From positions 1 to 12,281 of the forward strand of contig JAUVKG010000035.1 of NCBI GenBank assembly GCA_030596365.1: a stretch of DNA of 12,281 nt, written 5' to 3'. The translations under genes were made by a program, and so were the position numbers. This document shows, in pieces, positions 4,261-10,993 of this stretch. The DNA is from Chlamydiota bacterium. GTDB lineage: Bacteria; Auribacterota; UBA3054; B51-G9. Below the pieces are notes generated by a model. It saw only the letters and a program-made list of their open reading frames with translations, did no database searches and was not told the origin of the DNA. The first letter of the stretch is position 1; every line of letters starts with the position of its first letter.

Positions 4261-7173
4261 ATGAATGTTTTTTTAAAAAAATCTGCCTTATTTTTATCTA
4301 TCGCTGTTATCGGATTTTCCGCTTGCTCAGGAAAAGAAAATAATAAAATCATAATTCGATACTGGAACGGGTTTACCGGACCGGACGGCAGAACGATGCT
4401 GCAAATGGTTAGAAACTTTAACAGGGAAAATCCGGATATCGTAGTTCAAATGCAGCGAATTGATTGGGCTACATATTACAGCAAACTTTTTGTGGCTGGA
4501 ATAGGCGGTCGTTCGCCGGATGTTTTCATTGTTCCTACAGACTGCTTGACGCGATTTGTCAATGCAAACTTTATTCGTCCCGTTGATGATCTTATGGGTG
4601 GAAAAAATGGGATTGATGTGAATGATTTGGATAGCAATGTCTGGGCAGTGGTAAAAATTAAGCAAAATCATTATGGAGTTCCCCTGGCAACTCATGCAAT
4701 CGGATTATACTATAACAAAAAACTTTTTCGGGAGGCGGGAATCGTTGATGAAAACGGAAAAGCAAAACCGCCGAAAAATCGAAAAGAATTTATGGAAGCA
4801 GCAAAACGTCTAAAAAAAGATCTCGATGGTGACGGCGTTGTGGACCAATGGGGGTTTTCTTTCATTTTTTTCAGAATATTAGCGTATGTTTTGATTCAGC
4901 AATGGGAAGGCGAGATGATTGCGGACGACGGAGAAATGTGCGTAATGAATGATCCGCGAAATGTTGAAGCTCTGCAATTTTGCGCTGATTTAGTTCTTAA
5001 ACATAAACTCGCACCGCGACCGGAGAATATGGACTCCTGGATCGGTTTTCGTCAGGGAAAAGTCGGAATGGTTATTGACGGCGTGTACATGGTTGCTGAT
5101 TTGCAACGTCAGAATGATTTGGAATTCGGAGCCGCACCGGTACCGAAAATCGGTCCTGTTCTTGCCGCATTTGCCTGTTCTCATAATTTGTGCATAAAAA
5201 CCGGTTTGAAAGGCAGGAAACTTGACGCGGCATGGCGATTCGTAAAATTCCTCTCTGATAATAGTCTGGACTGGGCGGAAGCCGGGCAGATCCCTGTTCG
5301 AAAAAGCCTTCGCGATACTGACAGATTTCGCGCGATGCACACGCAGCATGCTTTCGCTCAACAAATTCCTTACGGTAAGGCAAGTCCTATTGTTTCTTCA
5401 ATATTCGAGTTATGGTCGGAGTTTGACATTGCGATCGAAAAAGCGATCCGCGGAAAATGTTCCCCTAAAGAAGCATTGGATTCGGCTACAAAAAATTACA
5501 ACAAAGTTATTTTGAGAAAACAAAAATATAATAGTCCTAAGAAAAATAACGCTGTAAACCCTGTTGCAATTTCTAAAAAAAATACTTTGAAATCTCCTCG
5601 TTATACTGTCTATCCAAAAATTCTTAACTCCATCGATAACCGGTTATTCGGAAGCTTTATGGAACACGCAAGCTGGCATGGCGAAACAGGAGTTGAAGCC
5701 GCACTGGTTCCCGGAACACGAAAACTACAAAAAGGTGTTCTTGACAGATTACACCAAATGAAAATTTCTGTTCTTCGATTCCCGGGCGGTACTGATGTTG
5801 ATTATGTTTCCTGGAAAGATATGATTGATAACGTTCCTTCCCGAACGAACGCCGCCGGAAAATTTCTTCCGAGGCCGGAATCTATTGGACATATGGGCGG
5901 ATCGGTTTCAAATAATTTCGGGTTTGATGAGTTTCATAATTTATGTCAGGATTTAAAATGCGAGGCGATAATTTCCGTGAATTTGCGTGATGCTGTAAAA
6001 TCCGTAAAATCAATGAAAGAAGCAGCTATGAACGCCGCAAGCCTTGTTGCATACTGCAACGCGCCGACCAACGCGAAATTACCGGAAGGAATGTTGGACT
6101 GGCCTTCCGTTCGTGCTGCAAACGGTTTTGTCGAGCCATTTAAATTCAAATATTTTCAAATTGGAAATGAGCCATGGGGTTATTATGATTCTTTTGACAA
6201 ATATGTTGATTGCGTTAAAAAATATGTTGATTTAATGCATAAAGTTGATCCGGATATTGAATTTATAGTGGACGCTTTTCCTCCGGGAAGCGCCGAACAA
6301 TTCAAACGAGCGTTTAAAGGGCTCAAAATTTATTTTGCGACTCACATGTATTTGCCTTGGTGTTTGAACAAAGACAACATTGAAAAAAACGGTAAAAAAT
6401 GTCACGTCAGTAAACTTTCTAAAGAAGAAATCTGGAATGCATGGGTCGGTATCCCTAACTCTTTTAATAAAAATGGCGAGTCTGTTTTGATTGCTGATAC
6501 TGTCGATAAAGGTAGAGAATTAAATGTTCCTATGGCTATTACGGAATGGAATTGGACCTACTGGTGGGAAGTTCCGGAAGCTCCATTTGACTCCTCGCTT
6601 GCAGGCGGAATTGGTGCCGCCGGTTTTATGCACGCGATGATGAGATCGGGCGATGCAATTAAAATTGCCTGCCAATCCATGACTGTGGGAAAGAACTGGC
6701 TTCTTGCTGCTATACGTGTCAGCGAATCAGAATCTTTTGAACCGTTTTTCATGCCTGCCGGGCAAATGTTAATGTTTTATTCAAAATATCACGGCAGTAA
6801 AATGTTGAAAACAACAGGCAGAAATATTCCCACGTATAAACAACCGCTTAAAATGGGTTGGCTGAACGCGCAAAAGAAAATCGCTTATGTAGATGCTTTA
6901 ACCACTGCCGATAAAAACGCAATTTATTTTCATGCTATCAACCGGCATTTTACAAGCGATATTCCAATAACCATTGATTTATCAAGATTCAAAAACATCA
7001 GCACTAATGCTATACATCATATTTTCCAGGGAAAAACTGTAGAATCTTATTATCCTGATGGACCGGCAATAGGATTTTTTAACGACAAAAAATTAACAAT
7101 TGATAAAAATAAAATAACTGTAATTTTGCCTGCTCATTCTTTATCGTGCATTGAATTCCGTAAAGGAAAATAG
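4261..7173 (+). CDS. Lipoprotein fusing an ABC sugar-binding protein to a GH51-like arabinofuranosidase
   Basis: The 970-residue protein starts with a lipoprotein signal peptide (charged MNVFLKK, hydrophobic core, lipobox FSAC with C22 as the lipidated residue). Residues about 28-420 form a family-1 extracellular sugar-binding protein: RYWNGFTGPDG near the start, SPDVFIVP (85-92), YGVPLATHAIGLYYNKKLF (138-156) and the loop DLDGDGVVDQWGF (187-199). A basic linker (about 420-450) leads to a complete GH51-like alpha-L-arabinofuranosidase: IDNRLFGSFMEH (458-469), LRFPGG (505-510), acid/base E637 in FQIGNEPWG, nucleophile E762 in AITEWNW, and a C-terminal beta-domain ending LPAHSLSCIEF (956-966). 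Both halves look full length. It should sit in a membrane facing outward or the periplasm, and release and bind arabinose-containing sugars. No permease genes are nearby. GH family assignment rests on motifs; another clan GH-A family is possible. Confidence 0.85.
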   Translation: MNVFLKKSALFLSIAVIGFSACSGKENNKIIIRYWNGFTGPDGRTMLQMVRNFNRENPDIVVQMQRIDWATYYSKLFVAGIGGRSPDVFIVPTDCLTRFVNANFIRPVDDLMGGKNGIDVNDLDSNVWAVVKIKQNHYGVPLATHAIGLYYNKKLFREAGIVDENGKAKPPKNRKEFMEAAKRLKKDLDGDGVVDQWGFSFIFFRILAYVLIQQWEGEMIADDGEMCVMNDPRNVEALQFCADLVLKHKLAPRPENMDSWIGFRQGKVGMVIDGVYMVADLQRQNDLEFGAAPVPKIGPVLAAFACSHNLCIKTGLKGRKLDAAWRFVKFLSDNSLDWAEAGQIPVRKSLRDTDRFRAMHTQHAFAQQIPYGKASPIVSSIFELWSEFDIAIEKAIRGKCSPKEALDSATKNYNKVILRKQKYNSPKKNNAVNPVAISKKNTLKSPRYTVYPKILNSIDNRLFGSFMEHASWHGETGVEAALVPGTRKLQKGVLDRLHQMKISVLRFPGGTDVDYVSWKDMIDNVPSRTNAAGKFLPRPESIGHMGGSVSNNFGFDEFHNLCQDLKCEAIISVNLRDAVKSVKSMKEAAMNAASLVAYCNAPTNAKLPEGMLDWPSVRAANGFVEPFKFKYFQIGNEPWGYYDSFDKYVDCVKKYVDLMHKVDPDIEFIVDAFPPGSAEQFKRAFKGLKIYFATHMYLPWCLNKDNIEKNGKKCHVSKLSKEEIWNAWVGIPNSFNKNGESVLIADTVDKGRELNVPMAITEWNWTYWWEVPEAPFDSSLAGGIGAAGFMHAMMRSGDAIKIACQSMTVGKNWLLAAIRVSESESFEPFFMPAGQMLMFYSKYHGSKMLKTTGRNIPTYKQPLKMGWLNAQKKIAYVDALTTADKNAIYFHAINRHFTSDIPITIDLSRFKNISTNAIHHIFQGKTVESYYPDGPAIGFFNDKKLTIDKNKITVILPAHSLSCIEFRKGK

Positions 7174-7186
7174 CAAAGTGGGAGCA

Positions 7187-7214
7187 GTTAATAGTTATTA
7201 GTTAATGGTTAATG
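7187..7214. repeat. Tandem heptamer GTTAATN, four copies
   Basis: The four copies are GTTAATA, GTTATTA, GTTAATG and GTTAATG, beginning 13 bases after the fusion-gene stop. The word is shared with TCGTTAA in the mosaic at 4052. No GC-rich terminator is visible after this gene. Confidence 0.8.
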
Positions 7215-7279
7215 AAAAAAATATAAAAATAATGATTCTGAATTTATCCGGCTACTGACGGACAAATTATTCTGTCAAA

Positions 7280-7473
7280 TTTTCTTTGCCGGGTCTAGGA
7301 AGCTTAGCATGATATAATTTTTTCTCTCGCAAAGGCGCGAAGCTCGCAAAGCTTTTTAATAACATTTTTCTCTAACCCATTAACTATTCTGGCTATTCCG
7401 TTTTTGATTAATTCTTTGTTTTTTCTTTGCGGTCTTAGGGAGCTTGGCGTGATATATTTTTTTCGCTCGCAAA
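7280..7473. repeat. Two diverged copies of a roughly 55-bp element
   Basis: Copy 1 (7280-7334, tail to 7350) and copy 2 (7421-7473) share TTTTCTTTGC, a GTCTAGG/GTCTTAGG block, AGCTT-GC-TGATATA, a T-run, and CTCGCAAA. They match at roughly four in five positions when aligned with one gap. Each begins with CTTTGC and ends with GCAAA words, so each can partly fold on itself. The DNA between them (7351-7420) shows nothing I recognise. This is the largest gap without a confident gene (7174-7753). Confidence 0.65.
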
Positions 7474-7487
7474 TGTGAATTAATTTA

Positions 7488-7513
7488 CCATAAAGGCCAT
7501 GAAGAACATGAAG
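7488..7513. repeat. Tandem nonamer CCATGAAGN, three copies
   Basis: CCATAAAGG, CCATGAAGA and ACATGAAG follow one another with period 9. The word resembles ACGAAG/ATGAAG-type interspersed repeats that I have seen in many bacterial genomes. Confidence 0.7.
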
Positions 7514-7552
7514 TTATTTAATTTTAGGTAATTATGTATTTTCCGGACTAAA

Positions 7553-7561
7553 TGATATAAT
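7553..7561 (+). promoter_or_regulatory. Extended -10 promoter TGATATAAT
   Basis: TGN followed by a perfect TATAAT (7556-7561) is an extended -10 element, which can work without a good -35; none is visible about 17 bases upstream. Transcription would start around 7568, just before the ATG of the small ORF at 7571 and about 185 bases before the lipoprotein gene. Confidence 0.45.
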
Positions 7562-7570
7562 AGTCAGGAA

Positions 7571-7699
7571 ATGCTTAAAAAAATAGAAAAAAATCAATAT
7601 AAAGGTGAACGCCTGCCCGTAGAAGCAACTTTAATGAGCTATAACAATCAACTTCCGATTTATAAAATAGGAAATAAAATTTGTTCTAATTTTGTCTAA
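7571..7699 (+). CDS. Possible 42-residue small protein or gene remnant
   Basis: An ATG at 7571 opens a 42-codon frame ending in TAA at 7697-7699. The predicted peptide begins MLKKIEKN, contains YKGERLPVEATLMSYNN and ends NKICSNFV. Its mixed composition is more protein-like than random AT-rich translation. An extended -10 lies just upstream, so the mRNA would be almost leaderless; AGGA (7566-7569) is too close to the ATG to be a normal ribosome-binding site. It could equally be the 5' remnant of a longer gene. I recognise no family. Confidence 0.3.
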   Translation: MLKKIEKNQYKGERLPVEATLMSYNNQLPIYKIGNKICSNFV

Positions 7700-7753
7700 A
7701 AAAACACTTTTTAAGGTGCGACTATTTAATTTCCAAAAGGTAGAAACTGAAAA

Positions 7754-8707
7754 ATGAAAACTATGATTAAAAAGAGGATATTTTTTTTATTATGTATCTT
7801 ATTGTTTTCCTTGATTGTGTCGTGTTCTAAAAAAGAACAAAATAAAATAAAATTACCATTGTTAACGAAGAAAAGCGTTACTATTCCAAAAAAAAGAAAA
7901 AACAGATATAAAATAAACTATAACAACCAACATGATACGTACAATAATTCCGACATTTTATCTGCCACAACTGACGAAAACACTGTTCCTGAATATTATC
8001 AACTTTTAGATACTAACAATTTATTGACAGCATATAATGCGTATCTAATCGAATTCGCACCAATCGAATCTCAAGCATGGTTTTTAACGCACTATGCGTT
8101 AAAATTTCCCGCTTTAACTGAAGAAGGATACTGTTGCCTGTCGAATATGTATATGAATATTGTTGAAACTTCAGACAATATAACAAATATTTACAGTGCA
8201 ACAACCGGCATGCGTGATATTTTGCTTTATTGCTATAATAAAACAAATACCTTTGAACCAGCTGCCGAGTCAATGTTTTTCCATATATATGAAACTTTAT
8301 GGTCTGGATTTGAAAGGTTTGATTCGGAAAATGCAATTAAGTTCAGACATAATTCTATAATTCAGCTCATGCGTGCAAGCATCTTTACGGATTACGGTGG
8401 CGATTGCGCTATTACTATAATCGGAGATTATTGCAATCGAATAAATAATCTCGAAATACCAGTAAAATACAAAGTAGAAGCTCGCTATGACTTAGCCATG
8501 AGCGCTGTATATCATGGATTGCCCGATGGAGGAATCGAAGCAATAGATGGTATTTTTCAAGATTTTACCGAAGATGAAATAAACCAATTTGAAGCGGGAA
8601 TGTTTGATTACTTACATAAAAAACGAAAAATGCTATTAAATAAGAAAACCGACATGCATAAATCACAACTGCATGGTGAAAGCGATACCAAGCCTGGAGA
8701 AAATTAG
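7754..8707 (+). CDS. Uncharacterised lipoprotein
   Basis: The 317-residue product begins with a charged segment (MKTMIKKR), a hydrophobic core and the lipobox IVSC, so C24 is the likely lipidated residue. A strongly basic stretch follows (about 26-56, with KKRKNRYK). The centre (about 80-290) is rich in helical-looking aromatic and cysteine-containing segments such as YYQLLDTNNLLTAYNAYL and AMSAVYHGLPDGGIEAIDGI. The tail is hydrophilic and lacks hydrophobic segments. I recognise no domain; a helical-repeat fold is only a guess. The ribosome-binding site is weak (AAAAGG at 7735-7740, 13 bases from the ATG). The coding DNA is AT-rich. Sitting downstream of another lipoprotein suggests an envelope role, but a 580-base gap separates them, so they need not share an operon. 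Confidence 0.75.
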   Translation: MKTMIKKRIFFLLCILLFSLIVSCSKKEQNKIKLPLLTKKSVTIPKKRKNRYKINYNNQHDTYNNSDILSATTDENTVPEYYQLLDTNNLLTAYNAYLIEFAPIESQAWFLTHYALKFPALTEEGYCCLSNMYMNIVETSDNITNIYSATTGMRDILLYCYNKTNTFEPAAESMFFHIYETLWSGFERFDSENAIKFRHNSIIQLMRASIFTDYGGDCAITIIGDYCNRINNLEIPVKYKVEARYDLAMSAVYHGLPDGGIEAIDGIFQDFTEDEINQFEAGMFDYLHKKRKMLLNKKTDMHKSQLHGESDTKPGEN

Positions 8708-8710
8708 TTT

Positions 8711-8739
8711 TCTGTGTTTATCTGCGTAATCTGGGTTAA
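8711..8739. repeat. Word repeat TCTGNGTNAA, three copies
   Basis: TCTGTGTTTA, TCTGCGTAA and TCTGGGTTAA follow one another with period 9-10, starting four bases after the lipoprotein stop. The array runs into the shared 16-mer at 8741. Confidence 0.7.
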
Positions 8740-8740
8740 T

Positions 8741-8756
8741 ATTGGGGTCGTACCCG
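8741..8756. repeat. Shared 16-mer with GGGT/ACCC hairpin, copy 2
   Basis: It is identical to 2571-2586, and three of the four bases before each copy also match. Here it lies six bases beyond the stop codon of the minus-strand gene fragment at 8762, which is where terminal palindromes of RAYT-type elements tend to be found; that association is inferred. Confidence 0.6.
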
Positions 8757-8761
8757 GGGTG

Positions 8762-8944
8762 TTAGAAATAGAGGGATTTAAGCCAAATATTCTCATACAA
8801 CTTTTTGTTTGAGACTTTAAAATCTGTCAGTTTTAATTTCAACTTTTCTATAGTTTTATTTTCGCTGACTATTCCATCTGTTCTTCTCATAAAATTTTCT
8901 TTTGTTTCTTTACTGAATCCATTTAATTTAACTTCTTTTTGAGC
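8762..8944 (-). pseudogene. C-terminal fragment of an unidentified gene
   Basis: On the minus strand a frame stays open for 60 codons before the TAA at 8762-8764 and is closed upstream by a stop at 8945-8947, directly against the IS30 transposase start. The encoded sequence looks real (KEVKLNGFSKETKENF, then KLKLKLTDFKVSNKKLYEN, ending LKSLYF). The only ATG (8888-8890) lies inside it and would leave 42 residues. The simplest reading is the 3' end of a gene cut off by the insertion sequence. The family is not identified; a transposase tail is possible given the adjacent palindrome. Confidence 0.4.
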
Positions 8945-8949
8945 TTACA

Positions 8950-9456
8950 ATGCCCTACAAACATATTACCATAAACGAACGGGAAAAGATAGCGATAATG
9001 CTTGCGGAGGGGAAGAAACAAAAAGAAATAGCTTTTGAGTTAAGCCGTCACAAGAGCACAATTAGCCGGGAGATACAGCGTAACAAAGGCAAAACAGGCT
9101 ATAGAATTCTTAAGGCGCAACGCAATGCAAATAAGCGAAGAAAGGAGTCAAAGTATCCATATAAGATGATCGATTCTGTAATCAATGCATATGTAAAAAG
9201 CACACTTTGTCTTTACTGGTCTTCTGTAAAAGCATTAAACCGTCATGGAGAGTTGCCGTGTCATACGCTTACTGTGGATCGCGGCAAAGAATTTGCCGCT
9301 CACGCACAGCTTGAGAAAAAATTGCAATGTAATGTTTATTTTGCCAAACCTTACCAGGCCTGGCAGCGTGGGCTTAATGAAAACACAAATGGACTGTTGC
9401 GGCAGTTCTTGCCAAAAGGAACGGATTTTAGTAAAATTGAATTCTTAGTGGCTTAG
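8950..9456 (+). pseudogene. IS30-family transposase with large internal deletion
   Basis: Residues 1-89 match the N-terminus of IS30-family transposases: a helix-turn-helix with QKEIAFELSRHKSTISREIQRN, then YPYKMIDSVINAYV. Residues from about 92 match the C-terminal half of the DDE core: LTVDRGKEFAAH with the second Asp (D110), and GLNENTNGLLRQFLPKGTDF with the catalytic Glu (E144). The region between them, including the first catalytic Asp, is gone, with the junction near residues 90-93 (about 9217-9229). The frame is preserved across it, giving 168 residues against roughly 320-380 for intact members. The C-terminus is also cut and runs into a CTTAGTGG repeat that supplies the stop. The protein cannot be an active transposase; the HTH part could still bind DNA. 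I could not find clear terminal inverted repeats. Confidence 0.85.
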
Positions 9457-9467
9457 AGTCTTAGTGG
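9444..9467. repeat. Tandem octamer CTTAGTGG, three copies
   Basis: CTTAGTGG, CTTAGAGT and CTTAGTGG follow with period 8, with CTAA beginning a fourth. The array replaces the normal C-terminal coding sequence of the IS30 transposase and contains its TAG stop (9454-9456). Confidence 0.8.
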
Positions 9468-9549
9468 CTAATTAAAAATTTAAAAAGCAGAATCATTTAT
9501 CCATGCAAAGCTTGGTATAAGCAGAACTATTAAGAAAAAAATAATTAAT

Positions 9550-9602
9550 TTTCCGTGTAACCTGTTTACTGTGCCCGGAGAATTTCGGGTTCCGTGGGTA
9601 AA
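9550..9602. repeat. Interrupted TTCCGTG words and imperfect palindrome before the MFS gene
   Basis: TTTTCCGTG (9549-9557) and GTTCCGTGGG (9589-9598) flank a partly palindromic core: TTTAC (9565-9569) with GTAAA (9598-9602), and CCCG (9574-9577) with CGGG (9586-9589). The layout looks like one word repeat split by a later insertion. It also contains the GTG at 9594 that would give the longest MFS frame, which argues against that start. Confidence 0.35.
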
Positions 9603-9635
9603 AAAACATTCTTTAGTATCACGTGTATAATTATA

Positions 9636-10844
9636 ATGTCCAAACTTCATTATCCTCATCTTAATAAAACCCAGCGTGGCGAATTATGGCGCACTCTGTT
9701 TATGTCTCCTGTGCGCGCTGCCGGTATGTCGGGTTTATTTCTGCTTATTGCTTTGCAGTTTTTTAATGCACCTTCAGAAATAAAAGCGCTCATTGCAGCG
9801 GCTCCTTTTATAGGTCTTTTGCTCTCCCCTGTTTTAGTTTATCTTGTGGCACGGTTCGATGTGTCGGTAACACGGGCTATAAGTGTCGTACTTTTTATTT
9901 CTGCTCCGTGCATGATGTTTGTAACTTTCAGCACATCCTACATATCTTTTGTTATAGGAAGTGTGTTGTGCATTTCGCTTACGGCAACAATTCCGCCTCT
10001 CGTTACAGCTTTGTGGCGGCAGAATATTCCTACAGATGTACGCGGGAAAAAATTCAGTTTTATAAATTGGATTAGCATGGGGGCAGCTTTAGTTGTCGGG
10101 GGATTTTTTGCTTACTGGCTCAAAGACATTTCCCGTTACCGTCCTATTATGTTTTTTATTTCCATAAGCCTTTTCATGGCTTCATTCGCAGCTTATCGAA
10201 TTCCGAGTCAGAGTTTGAATCACACAAACAAACATCCTTTTTCCGCGTTGAGTTTGCTTTGGAAAGATTCACTTTTTGGTTATGTCTGCGTTTTTTGGTT
10301 TCTTCTCGGGTTTGCAAATATAGCGACTATTCCTTTAAGAATTGAATTTGTTGCATCGGGAAAATACGGGATGGCGTATTCACCGACTATGACTCTTGTT
10401 CTTATGCAGGTTATTCCGCAATTTGCAAATTTGGTATCAATGCTTTTATGGGGAAAATTGTTTGATAAATTGAGGTTCCCAATTTTAAGAATGGGAATTA
10501 ATATTTTCTTTATTTTTAGCATTTTGTTGTTCTTTATCCCTAATCTTGCCTGCCAGGTTACCGGAAGTTTTATTTTTGGTATCGCTACCGGCGGCGGATT
10601 CATTGCCTGGAACTTGTGGGTAACAAAAATCGCACCGCATGATAAAACAGCTGATTATATGTCGGTTCATACGTGTTTATGCGGGTTCCGCGGTATTATA
10701 GCTCCTTTTTTAGCTTACCATTTCCTTAGCGGACTTGGAATTTATACGATAGCATGGACATGCACCGGATTGATTATTATCGCGACAATAATGTTCATTC
10801 CAACCATCAATTCAAAAAGATTTGCCTGCACACAGGAAAAATAG
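9636..10844 (+). CDS. Major facilitator superfamily transporter
   Basis: With the ATG at 9636 the product has 402 residues and about twelve hydrophobic helices, the usual MFS size. Family-like features are the loop after helix 4 with TDVRGKKFSF (133-142) and, in the second half, LWGKLFDKLRFP (271-282), which resembles the conserved G-x-L-x-D-R loop. It should be an inner-membrane secondary carrier. The substrate is unknown; sugars or their derivatives are plausible only because of the glycosidase upstream. The frame stays open to a GTG at 9594, but those 14 codons run through repeat-like DNA and the MSKLHYPHLNK start looks natural. Neither start has a clear Shine-Dalgarno sequence. TATAAT at 9626-9631, just before the ATG, could drive a leaderless transcript. 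Confidence 0.85.
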   Translation: MSKLHYPHLNKTQRGELWRTLFMSPVRAAGMSGLFLLIALQFFNAPSEIKALIAAAPFIGLLLSPVLVYLVARFDVSVTRAISVVLFISAPCMMFVTFSTSYISFVIGSVLCISLTATIPPLVTALWRQNIPTDVRGKKFSFINWISMGAALVVGGFFAYWLKDISRYRPIMFFISISLFMASFAAYRIPSQSLNHTNKHPFSALSLLWKDSLFGYVCVFWFLLGFANIATIPLRIEFVASGKYGMAYSPTMTLVLMQVIPQFANLVSMLLWGKLFDKLRFPILRMGINIFFIFSILLFFIPNLACQVTGSFIFGIATGGGFIAWNLWVTKIAPHDKTADYMSVHTCLCGFRGIIAPFLAYHFLSGLGIYTIAWTCTGLIIIATIMFIPTINSKRFACTQEK

Positions 10845-10870
10845 AAAAGATTTATTTCATATGTAAAATA

Positions 10871-10879
10871 TGTTATAAT
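10871..10879 (+). promoter_or_regulatory. Extended -10 promoter TGTTATAAT
   Basis: TG-T followed by a perfect TATAAT (10874-10879) gives an extended -10; TTTATT (10852-10857, 16-base spacer) is a weak -35 candidate. Transcription would begin near 10886 and produce a leader of about 108 bases containing the three related repeats at 10905-10953. Confidence 0.55.
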
Positions 10880-10904
10880 ACTTAGTGCCTGAACGAAAGG
10901 CAAT

Positions 10905-10953
10905 AAGTTTAGTGTATACCCTAAACTTTAGTTGGTTTTGTCTGAAGTTTAGG
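10905..10953 (+). promoter_or_regulatory. Three-part repeat able to form alternative hairpins, or an operator
   Basis: Segment 1 AAGTTTAG (10905-10912), segment 2 CCTAAACTT (10920-10928) and segment 3 AAGTTTAGG (10945-10953) are mutually complementary. Segment 2 can pair with 1 (8 bp) or with 3 (9 bp) but not with both, the layout of an RNA switch or attenuator. As DNA, the same units could be three half-sites for a regulator just upstream of the TATAAT at 10968. There is no terminator-like U-run after segment 3. Confidence 0.5.
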
Positions 10954-10967
10954 ATAAAAAGATTAAA

Positions 10968-10973
10968 TATAAT
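10968..10973 (+). promoter_or_regulatory. Second -10 element close to the start codon
   Basis: A perfect TATAAT lies 20 bases before the ATG at 10994, in AT-rich sequence that makes chance matches likely. A transcript from here would have a leader of about 14 bases without a Shine-Dalgarno sequence. The -35 position would overlap the third repeat at 10945-10953, so binding there could block it. Confidence 0.3.
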
Positions 10974-10993
10974 AGATTTTTTAATTCAAAATT

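Noticed and set aside
4327..5383. Minus-strand frames of 103-124 codons under the binding-protein domain
   Set aside because: The plus-strand domain is coherent throughout, and the opposite-strand peptides have no signals or family features.
9594..9635. GTG start adding 14 residues to the MFS transporter
   Set aside because: The GTG lies in repeat-like DNA and lacks a well-placed ribosome-binding site; the ATG at 9636 gives a normal MFS N-terminus.
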